64,000 nucleotides of DNA from Nemopilema nomurai (taxonomy: Eukaryota > Cnidaria > Scyphozoa > Rhizostomeae > Rhizostomatidae), in NCBI GenBank assembly GCA_003864495.1, contig ML133371.1, forward strand, positions 1-64,000, in the 5' to 3' direction. The notes beneath the pieces were generated by a model. That model had not been told where the DNA came from. It ran no database searches and worked only from the letters and a program-made list of their open reading frames with translations. Position numbers and translations under genes: made by a program. Shown in pieces: positions 31,742 through 42,348 of this stretch (position 1 is its first letter; each line of letters begins with the position of its first letter).

Positions 31742-33695
31742 AGGACACTACATCTTTTACACTGTTATACATGGATAAACTTGATATCAACGTGGTAGCC
31801 ATCATTGGTAAATCGCAATTCTAGATAGAAAGGATGCTCCTGAAACTTCAAGTTACTTACCACTGGAGCATTTGCGGTATAAAGCGACAGTAGTTATACC
31901 ATCCCACACGGTAAGACCAGCAATTGGAAAAAATGAATGAGGCACGACAACCAGTACCTCAAAACCTGCAAAAAATTGTTGTGACAAATCTTATTTTCAA
32001 GTAGAAGCAAATGGCACAAGAGAGAACTACGAACAGTGCCACTCGTGTCGTATTACTTGGGCATATGTCTCCCTTATTTCTATTGGCACTTTAACATTCA
32101 ATCGTTGAAGTATCAGATAGTACTAGTGTCAGTACAATAGACGTTTTCTGCAATGAACAAATGTATTCCATCAAACCTAAAGCTATGAACATGTTGTCAT
32201 CCCCAATTTGGCACATCTTAGTCTCAGTTTGTTCAAATTTACACAAAAAATTCAACTGCATTTTAATTCACAAGGGCAGGTACCAATCCCTCTAGCTGTG
32301 CAAGACATTTTGTGTTAAGGATGGAGAGGTTCAAAGAGTGGCATACATACATGAGTCCGTTCCTTCCTTGCTCCCGCATTGATTCCATTAATTCCACACC
32401 CCAAAAACTAGAGCATAAAGAAAAAGGTCATTTTGCGAATTAAAATCAGCCAATGCTTCAAAGTAGTCAAATTAAAACAGCTGAGACTGTTTTGTTTGAC
32501 AAATTACGTATGCTGATAAGGTCCGAGCCATGATGATGATGATGATAACAGCGATGATCATAAAGATGATGATTATGATGACATTATTATTATTATTTGA
32601 CGAATACACTTTTTCATTTTTCCTTTTTTCGTTAATTTCTTTTAGTTGTGATTGTAATAGTATTTTTTTGTAAACCCAGGCTACCCACTTGCAAATTATC
32701 TTTGTAATAGTGAAATTTGTAATTGTTTTATTTAATTAATTAAAATAAAAGGTTTCCACTATTATCATAATATTTTCTTTAAAATGTGTCGCTCTCTCTC
32801 CATCGACCAAAAAAACAAACAGTTCTCTGATTTATAATCTTTCCAAAATTTTCATACGTACTACGTACTACATATTATGTTGCAAAAATTAACTCTGGGA
32901 AAATCCAGAATTATACCTTTTTAATTTTGGCTGTTTTATCTATTTTTTCATTTTTTCCTTCTACCTTACGATTGTTATAGTTTTTTCTTGTTTAATGGCA
33001 TGAACTGAGAAACTGAATAAAAAGATCAAAAATCAAGGAGAGGTGGTTGACGAAAAATAGCTAATGCTGGGAGTGAATAAACAGTGACTCGAATGATAAA
33101 GTGTCACTGGCTGACAAACAGAGCGTAATAGCAGACAACTCTAATTGAATTTACACTGGAAGTAAAGTGTCCAAAAGATGTATAAGACATATTTTATGCA
33201 AGTATGGCATTCGCAGCTGTTTTGTTAAAATTAGAACTGTTTTGGAAACCGTTCATTTCTTTAGAAATCAGAAGGAAAGGTGTCTAGTGGGCAGAAGCTC
33301 GAAAAGATTAGAAGGACAAATAATAAGAGTGTTATGTTGTCAAATGAGTGTAGTTTTTTGCTTAATAAATGACAAAAAAATTTTGAAAATTTGATGGAGA
33401 ACTACTGATGAAAACAGCCCTCTTATTATGTCAGCTTTTGATTGTTTTCCGACGTTTGCATACTCTGAGGAGTGTCGGACGAAAAAGTACTTTAAAGCCG
33501 CTCTTACACGGTCAAATTTTGTCGAATTCGATAATGTCGAATGACGTTTTTCTTCAGATTTGTCGAATCGAAAGCCCCTTTTACACGGTCAGATTTTGTA
33601 GAATCATGATAAGATTTTGTCGAATTGATAACAGGTAAACACCTCAATTTTCAAAATGGATGAAGAGGTTGCCTCAGCTGCCATAGTTATCGCAC
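31742..33695. repeat. ~1.96-kb near-copy of 29783-31740
   Basis: Nearly identical to the sequence left of the N, with differences mostly of single bases in homopolymers or short AT tracts. Removing one copy gives a unit 1-2 spacing of about 16.16 kb, matching 16.16-16.25 kb between units 2 and 3. It is probably an assembly overlap rather than a true duplication. Confidence 0.85.
31861..32407 (-). pseudogene. Extra copy of D exons 3 and 4, exon 4 frameshifted
   Basis: Exon 3 (32407-32351) is intact. Exon 4 (31965-31861) is 105 nt instead of 106, because one base is missing within CTCATTCATTTTTT, which brings a stop 24 codons in. It lies in the probable assembly overlap, so it may be another allele or another read-out of D1. 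Confidence 0.7.
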
Positions 33696-33990
33696 TTGTA
33701 TTAAAAGGATGAAGAAATCCTGCTCTTCATCGAAGGAAAGGACTACACGAACTCAAAGATTCCACAAGCTATCTTCTTTCTCATATTCAGCAATAAACAA
33801 TTATGTTTCTTCATTCTTATTGAACTTAGGCCGCATTGATTCCATGTTTCCTTTAAACAAACAAACTGAAACAATGCGGAAAATGGCAATTCGGGTGACG
33901 TAGCAGCGTGGGTGAGAAAATTTTTATTCATTCACCTTTCGATTTGTCGAATGGAATAGGACACAATTCGACGCCTTAAAATGGTATTAT
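33493..33990 (+). mobile_element. Decayed PIF/Harbinger-like element, unit 2
   Basis: Same TTTGTCGAATC motif block as at 14606, with a short frame at about 33656 (MDEEVASAAIVIALVLKG, then stop). The Arg-rich part seen in unit 1 is deleted. The ORF between 34279 and 34701 on the other strand is not supported as a gene. Confidence 0.45.
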
Positions 33991-35049
33991 GGAATAAAAG
34001 ACTACGATAGTTTATAAGACCACATGATGGATGCTGCATTTTTGTTATTTCCTGCAAAGTTTTTTTTATTGTAAAAGAAGCAAAAAACTGGTACTTGGAA
34101 ATGCAGCAAGCCCTTCGTGAGCTTTGTCGATTTCTTTGTCAGAGTTCAACAACGCATGCTACACTGTTTTCGCTTCCCTTTGATAACCTAGTAAAGTGAG
34201 CCATCAAACTTCCGCAGCGTGGGCTTCACCCCTTTCTTGAAAAAAAGGTGCCCCGTAAAATTACACCAAAGCAAGAGCTCAAGACAAGAGTCTCCATCGA
34301 GGGAAGAGACATGATATGACGCCATGAACATGCACATCACCGTCAATACTTAGGGTCTGATCTCTTGAAAACATGCTTCTCTCTTGCCAACTCATCAGAA
34401 AGCAAAATGTCTTAAAGAAATGCCTAGCTTTGGGAGCCTTGCTAAACTGGAAATATTTCGCCCTCAATGCTAAAAAGGGGTACAACGGCGACTCTTCGAG
34501 AATTCTGAAACAGCGGCTAGAAAGTCTCAGGAAACTGATCAAACATTTTAAAATGCCGAGAGAGCGAAAAATGATGTTTACATGAACGAACCAGCCAGTT
34601 TGCTTCCTCATTACAAAACGTGCAGAATTGCATGTTTCCCTTTTTCCCGTAATTACGACAATCAGCGTGCGTGCATTTATGATCGGCTTAACATAAATCA
34701 CGGAAACAGAAAAGAAAGACCTATTGAGTTTACCAGTTCGCGTAAGAATTGAGAGAGAAAATTCACAGTTTTTATCAAGTCAACTTTAGAAGTGGAATAA
34801 TTTTCACTACGCAAATGGAGGAATTCACAAAATGTCAAGGTATAGTTTGTTCATTCAAAAACTTTTTGCTTCACAAAATATCTCATAATGCGACTCACTT
34901 TTTGGTGAAATAGTGGCTGATATGTAGGCATGTGCACATGTCGAATAAAAGGTTCAAACATATTCTTGATAAACTCACCAAGAAATAACGACGACGAGCA
35001 GTAAAGAGAAAGCATTGGCTGCCAGCTAATAATTACAAAATCCAACTGG

Positions 35050-35697
35050 AATGTGTTTTGTCTATTCCGATTTTGGGTCTTCGCTCTGCCAAAAACATCC
35101 CGCACAATAGTTTGAAAAAGTATTTATAAGAAGGCTTGTCAACTTTTCTAGACATCAAACAGGAAACCTTGGCCTCGCAACAACGTTCTATAGTTGTTTC
35201 TGTGGAATTCGCACTACCAGAGGCGTACCGAAACAGTTTACTCTCAGTTTATTATTAAGAGTAAACTGAAGGGCTGTTTCGGTTCGAATCGTCAGAGGGG
35301 TCGTGCGAATCGTCAGAGATTCTGTCCCTCTGATCACACAAGAATTGAACGACTCTGAGCGAAGTCGCAAGATTTTAGTGATTTTCAAAGTCTCATAAAA
35401 TTGAAATTTGTACCTTGATAGTGGCGAAAGTTATTAAGAGTAAACTGAAGGGCTGTTTTGCCCAAAATCGAAATTTCGCTAGTTTTCAAACGCCGTCGTG
35501 ATATTAAAAAAAATATGCGATGTTGCAGACTATGAAAAACAGCTAACCCTACGTTTACTCTTCTAAAGAAACTTAAAACGAAATTTGTAGCTTGCGTCTG
35601 TCGAAAGTTATAAAGTATAAACTGTGCGGTTGTTTTGGTACGAATCGTCAGAGCGAATCGTCCGAATCGTCAGGCCTATATAAGACAGTCTTTGTCT
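35050..35697. mobile_element. Right part of the foldback element, unit 2
   Basis: Corresponds to about 17750-18389 of unit 1. The left inverted repeat is absent and the central palindrome has lost 8 bp (CCCTTCAG) from its left arm. Confidence 0.8.
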
Positions 35698-37027
35698 ATT
35701 CCATCTCAATTTTCATTATAGTTTGCTCTGGGGTCGAAGCCAATCAGGGAGCTGATCCCACCCACATTCCCCCAGCAATCGCCATATTACAAATTATTTA
35801 ATGGAAAATGAAATTATCATTGGACCTTTTTCAAGTTTCTTCTTAAGTTTATTCCTATTAAGAGTTTCTTAACTACTATGTTTAGCTTGTAATACTCAAT
35901 TAATTATTAACAAGCCCCGCTACACAGGTCGCAACCCCCTTGTCCGTATAAAAGTACCCACAAAAGCGTTTCCCTCATGGATAATACATCTGCTCTTACT
36001 TCCTGCCAGGGATTCTCCTCATTACTCTTGGGGTTGTCAAGACAGTAATTGGTGCATGTATACTGCTCTTGACACTGCTAGCAGTAGCTGCTTCTGGTGG
36101 TTTTTTGGGAGTATCATTTTTCATTGCATTTGCTGCTTCGGTGAGTTTAAACAGTATCCTTCAATGAATTCATAGTGAGGGTGATAGCTTTCTGCTTCTT
36201 AACAGCATTTACATAATGGGCAACATGTGCACAGGAGACAAGTAACAACACTTGAGGTAGAATTTTGAAACTTTTGAAACAGCAGGCCAATATTAATTGT
36301 CAGCCATTCAGCTTGGCTCGAAACTCTCCTGATTAGGAGATTGACGCCAGCATCATTTTCAATAAATGAGTCCTTCTTAGTAATGATGCCTACAATAATC
36401 GGTTTTCGTAGTCTCCATTCATATATGACCTCTGGACTCCACCCACACCTCCTCCAATTAGTTGTAGTCTGACAGACCTTATTCTATGATGATTGAATCT
36501 ATTGCATGCATATTATTAGTATTGACAAATTTAGCAATTTTTTGGTATGTTGCAACATGTGTTTTTGTAAGACTCACCTTGAGGATGTGAGAGCAGCCCA
36601 AAGTGGGCGTTGAAGAGAAATGCAGCTGACAATCCCCCGTTTGTCCACGTCAACATGCACTACCCAACCAACTCCATCTATGGGTAGAAAGTACCAATAC
36701 ACTGAGTATCATTATATCACACAAGATGTCACATTTGAGACTATGCCTTTCGTATCACCGAGTTTCGTGGTTTGTGGCTTTTTCAAAAAGGTATTCGGGG
36801 GTGTAGTGACTCTTTTGTCTACTTTCCGTTGTCTCACCATGTCATGCTGACACATCTTTTCTCGCTCCCCAGCCTAGCCTTTTCCATCCTCATTACATCA
36901 CCATTTCATCATCCTCTCTCATTCCTTGTCAGCAAATTTATTCTTAGATTAATTAGTATAAATATAATTGTAAAGTCAGTCAGAGTCAGTCAGAAACAGA
37001 GCTACAGAACTCAACAGGCAACGCGTC

Positions 37028-37054
37028 GTCTCTTTCTCTCTCTCTCTCTCTCTC
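37028..37054. repeat. (CT)n microsatellite, C2 intron 2
   Basis: Interrupted by TTT near its start, which distinguishes it from the copies in C1 and C3. Confidence 0.95.
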
Positions 37055-37307
37055 GGCCTGGCTTCGTGTTCTCTGCACGTTAAACAAGACAACTTTGGCT
37101 CGGATCGTCCATAGAGGTTGAGCAACGCAGTCAGTGAAATCCTATTTCAACTCGTTTCTACAGGGGTAGCGAATTGCTTTTTATATTCCGATTAGATGCA
37201 TCGTTTTACTGCAAAATACGTAAACTCGGTTCGTTTCTTGCTCTAGTTTATACTTTGTGGAGTAGCAGGAATTATTGCTGGAGCCGTGAAAACAAAGCGT
37301 TCGGTAA

Positions 37308-37384
37308 GTATGTATGTATGTATGTGTGTATGTATGTATGTATGTATGTATGTATGTATGTATGTATATGTATGTATGTATGTT
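37308..37384. repeat. Expanded (GTAT)n tract at the C2 exon 3 donor
   Basis: About 18 tetranucleotides start 4 bases into the intron, in continuity with the donor GTAAGT. C1 has about 4. Every unit offers a GTATGT donor-like hexamer. Confidence 0.92.
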
Positions 37385-39557
37385 ATGAATATAACTTTGG
37401 GAAAATCAGTTTATATGAAGCTCTGGAGTCACCTAATTTTATGCTGTGTGGAATACAAGCACCAGCACTACATCAAATTGATTCATCCAGCATTGCATAA
37501 TACTCAATGGTGATTATACTTGCACCCAATTGGTTGACTAGTTCTGGACAGGGGGACTGAGTATGAATGACATCATAAACCTCAGGTCAATGAGAAATTT
37601 CGTGCATATGTGTTGTGACATCCCTATACAAGACAAAAGGTTCCAGCATCTGGAAATATTGCATTTTATGGTTGAAATTGTCCCATGAACTAGACCGCCC
37701 TTTGCCCCTCATCAAATTAAGACAGCTGCCCCCCCCCCCCCTCTTTTTAAGTGCTTTGACGCCTTGGGAGCATGGCTTCTTACGCTAGCGTCACATTTAA
37801 CGGACCAATGCTAAGTGGTCACTAAGTGGACATTGCTTGGCTCATTCACGTGGTTACATTTGCAGATCTTGCTCTACGGCATTTGCTGTCTAGTGATGTT
37901 CGTCCCTGTCGCGGTGTCAGTGTGCTGGCTACGATTGGGGCCGCAGCCGCCATCGGCAACATAGCCAACATCAAGTGCAATGACACTCTGGAAATGTGCC
38001 GCTGCACTCACAATGCCACTTCACTGGAGTTTAAAGGTTTTGTTTCTGAATTTTAATCATCTGTCATTAAAATCAAGTGCTTCATCGATTGTTTGTTAAA
38101 TAACATATTGGTGCCGTCGGAAGGAAATTCATATGAGGGGGGGGACATTGTATTTGTTTTCATTCAGTACACAGTTCTAAAGGAAACATACTGCAGATTG
38201 ACAGTTATTGAGAGGCTTCAGCCCCCCTCCCCAGCCCCCAGTTCCCGGGACCTGCGTATATTCGTGCAGTTATGTTTGTTAAGATTGCGTTCGCGTAAGT
38301 TTTTGTTCAAAGTATCTTTCAGCTCCTAGTACTATTTCACCTGTTTTGCAACAACAACCACGGCTGTTTGGTTTCTATTGGGTAAAAACCAATCGAATGA
38401 TAACTCTTACACGTTAAATTATGATGAACAGTAAACCTGTAGGATACTGGAATTTTTTCTTCCCCTCTGGATAAACATGGCCATTTCCATCTTCCATTTG
38501 TATCACTTGCAATTCTATAAATAATCACGCACCACTTTTTCCTCATTACACTAGGATCATGCACTGAGCCTATTGCCAAGATGAAGGGATCGTTAATTGG
38601 CACGGTTGTATTTCTCTGGGGCTCATCCGTCTTGATTTTGGCATCAGCAATCTACGGGATGTATTTGGCATGCTGTCGTCGTCGCAATTTCGTGCGTAGA
38701 TCTCACTCAAAAAGTCTATAAAGGCATTGAGTCATGATAAATGGAAAGCGTATACCCAAATTGCAAAAATTGCTGAGTCATTATGATAGCTCCGTTAATC
38801 TGATTGGCTGTCAAGCAAACTGCACACATGATGTTTTAACCTCGCAGTTAATGTCTGATCACATGAAAGCCGATTTATCACATGAAAACAGACAACAGCC
38901 TGTGGAAAACCGCTATTTACCATGACTCAATGCCCTTAAAACTGTTGTTTTGCCATAAACGCATAGGACTCTTTTTGCCACATTACTTTTATGTTTCTAC
39001 AAACAAAATGCAAGCTCTTTCCTGAAAAATTTGCTCACACTCGAATAACAGTTTGCCGTAACCAATATTTTGAAAACAGAAAGTTGTCACTATTGCACGT
39101 CTTTTTCCCTTTTTAATACGTTCCTTGCCTAGGTACATTGCCGAAATTTATTAATATTGCTCAATGAGTTAATAGGATGCATTTCAACTGAGGCACATAT
39201 TTTGCCCTTTTTAATTCGCTTCGTGCCTAGAGACATTGCCGAAATCATTAGTATTGATACTGTCAGAAGCAATTAATGATAGGAAGCATTTCAAATGTGG
39301 CCCCTGTGTATTGTGTCTTGCATTCTCAAGAGTGAATTGATTTTGAAATGCTCTGACTTGCAGCCTTTGGTGAATAGCAATGGATGCAGTCAAGAGATTC
39401 CGATCATCCTCTTTGAAGACATACCATCAAAAGCATGAGAGAAAAGTGCATGGCATCTTTTAAGGGACGGTTCACCATTGATTGGACAATCAGACTTGTA
39501 GCGGATCCATCGCATTGCGAACAGACTGAGCTGATAGTATTTGTCGCAATATCGCCA

Positions 39558-39985
39558 ATGCAAACAGTGAAGACAGTGATCACCAATGCAAACAGTGATC
39601 ACCAATGCAAACAGTGATCACCAATGAAAACAGTGACACAAATGCAAACAGTGATCACCATTGAAAACAGTGATCACCATTGAAAACAGTGATCACCAAT
39701 GAAAACAGTGATCACCAATTAAAACAGTGATCACCAATTAAAACAGTGATCACCAATTAAAACAGTGATCACCAATGAAAACAGTGATCACCAATGAAAA
39801 CAGTGATCACCAATGAAAACAGTGATCACCAATTGAAACAGTGATCACCAATGAAAACAGTGATCACCAATGAAAACAGTGATCACCAATGAAAACAGTG
39901 ATCACCAATTGAAACAGTGATCACCAATGAAAACAGTGATCACCAATTGAAACAGTGATCACCAATGAAAACAGTGATCACTAAT
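39558..39985. repeat. 19-bp GTGATCAC satellite, unit 2 (about 22 copies)
   Basis: Same unit as at 22194, with variants AATGA, AATTA, AATTGA and AATGC in the spacer. GTGATCAC is kept in nearly every copy. Confidence 0.95.
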
Positions 39986-41101
39986 GTCTTTGAAGTGCAA
40001 ACCTTTTCATATAGCTAGCCAGAATTTGCCGAAAGGCCACCCTCCAATATCAACTGCAACAACCCTTTAGCAACACCAATGCCTTTCTTGTTTCGGTATA
40101 AAATTTAAACTCAGCATAAACGCGAGCTTTTCATCTACAGCTTTTTTATGAAATTGGCGACATTGAATTCAAATATTAGTTATTACGTCATAGTCTACAC
40201 AATGTAATGTAATTTTGTGACAAGTTTTCCACCCATAAAAAATTTGTCTTATATGACAAGTGAGCACCCCATTCTCAGCCATCTTTGTAAAGAAGAATGG
40301 GTGACGTTTGGCTAGCTTGGATTTCCAAAGCTCAGTCACAGAATAGGAAATACGGTTTTTCCTATTCTGTGGCTCACATTAGATTACAAAATACCCCAAA
40401 TGTACTTTGCTGCGCAAACCTCTAGGGTCCGTATAAACACTATTGCTAGTTAGTAGTTGTTTAGTAGCCTGGTCCATTACTTTATACTTTGCTTTCTTCA
40501 TAAAGGTTTTCTAGCTTCAGTGGAAGGTAACCATTTGTACAAGTATAATGTCGTATTATTCAATAATCTTATCAGGCCTTGCTCTGATGAGAATCAAGAT
40601 GCTTTTCCGCAATGTTTTAACGAGAGTAGCTTCTAGAAGTGCCAAATTAGTGAATCAACGGTGATACAATCAATAGTCCAGTGAGAATCAATTCCTTTTC
40701 ATACTTAGTCTCCCTTGCTACTATTCTTCCTATCCACCTTACAGAAAAGATTGCTTCCTACCCGTAGAACTGCGATCATATATGCAATGGATTCTGCTGT
40801 ACAATTGATTAGTTCTCAAGAACAATTTTGCTATTGATTGTTAACCAAGGCTAAAAATTGTGCCACCATTGAAAGCATTCGCACCTATAGCAAAGGTCGC
40901 GACAGACGAAAAAAGCAGTTTCCATTAATACCAAACGATCTAAAATCGCAAATTTCAGCGTTCCTTACGTCATTTGCACTTCTTGCTATCATATGGAACC
41001 CAAGCTTTGCGGCCAGTTTAAGATCCTTGAATTTTATTGAAAGCCGATCTTTGTCGTCTGTTGCGACCATTGCGGCTTCTGCGATTTTTGCAATCAGATG
41101 G

Positions 41102-41575
41102 TTAAGCCTGGTTTCCATATAGCCGTAACGATCGGACGGCTGCCTGCGATGCGTCACGGATCGATGACAGACATGTCGCTGACAATCTTTTTTGAATGAG
41201 CACATACTGTGCACATGCTGTGATCGGGAGGATCGGAAAAGTTGAACCAGATCTACTTTAGTAAAGCCTGGTTTCCATATAGCCGTAACGATCGGACGGC
41301 TGCCTGCGATGCGTCACGGATCGATGACAGACATGTCGCTGACAATCTTTTTTTGAATGAGCACATACTGTGCACATGCTGTGATCGGGAGGATCGGAAA
41401 AGTTGAACCAGATCTACTTTAGTAAAGCCTGGTTTCCATATAGCAGTAACGATCGGACGGCTGCCTGCGATGCCTGCGATTCAAAGAAAGACTGCCAGCG
41501 ACATGTCTGTCATCGACCCGTGACGCATCGCAGGCAGCCGTCCGATCGTTACGGCTATATGGAAACCAGGCTTAA
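41102..41575. mobile_element. TTAA MITE, unit 2, complete with tandem left ends
   Basis: TTAA at 41102 and 41572. The left end recurs three times (GCCTGG near 41106, 41266, 41427), and the inverted right end (CATATGGAAACCAGGC) closes the element. Confidence 0.88.
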
Positions 41576-42050
41576 CCATTGCTTTTTTACTTGCCGCGCG
41601 GCTCTATGAACGGCTCGCCTCGGTAATATGAAGGCGTAAAGGCTTAATCGATTAAGTGCTTTCTCGGTTAAGTCCTGACACAACAATTTATATCTGGATA
41701 TAAGGACTTCAACATTTTGTATTCACAATGCAAACTAAAAACAATAACTTTTTCCTTAACACTTTTTAGAAGGTTATTCACGAAAAAGCTTTTACCTCTG
41801 ACTGCTGTGTACTTGGCTCAAATAAAGTCACTTTCAAGACCAAAGGGCCAAGAAATAACAGCTTGGCTGATATGAAGCTTTTTGTGCAACACTTCTTAAT
41901 ATCTTGTAGAGGTGAACCTTCTATAGCATGGTATACACAGGGTAGAGGTGTTCAACTCTAACCTGAATTTGAACAGGGTAGTCTCTGCCAGACAACCCAT
42001 AATGCACCCCCAATAAAGTATCTGACAATATTTTAGACAATATTTTAGAC

Positions 42051-42348
42051 ATAGGCGCCGACTACGTGGGGGCTTGGGGGCTCGAGCCCCCCCTGGGAAT
42101 TGCTATGAGGGGGCTCAGCCCCCCTGGGAATTTCGTTTGAAATCAATCAAAGAACTGAACTGATGATACTGAAGACCATGATGTTATATCTGCTTTATTA
42201 AAATGTTTTGTTTTGTTACTATACATACTACATATGTTGTATTACGTTATTAAAGCGACAGGTAATTTCTCTACCTTTAAACTTTTTTTAATTTTTTTAA
42301 ATTTAAATTTTGAGCCCACCCCTGGGAAAAATAAAAGTCGGCGCCTAT
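42051..42348. mobile_element. GC-rich MITE, unit 2
   Basis: Same terminal inverted repeats (ATAGGCGCCGACT) and site as at 23987. Confidence 0.9.

Larger units (their letters stand above)
34815..38721 (+). pseudogene. Gene C2: C-type four-TM gene with a one-base deletion in exon 4
   Basis: Exons: 34815-34839, 36010-36140, 37247-37303, 37866-38036, 38555-38721, all with the same splice junctions as C1. Exon 4 is 171 nt instead of 172: near 37914 the text reads GTCGCGGTGTCAG where C1 and C3 have GTCGCGGTTGTCAG. The shifted frame meets TAG at 37962-37964, in the middle of TM3, so the Cys-rich loop and TM4 would be lost. Everything downstream of the deletion is otherwise intact, with one substitution in exon 5 (Leu to Pro). 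Because the only lesion is one base, a sequencing or consensus error is as likely as a real null allele. Confidence 0.75.

Noticed and set aside
34279..34701. Minus-strand open frame of 140 codons, also at 50438-50860
   Set aside because: The matching frame in unit 1 (15581-15874) is interrupted by a one-base difference, and there is no recognisable domain, splice context or codon pattern. It is conserved only because units 2 and 3 are nearly identical.
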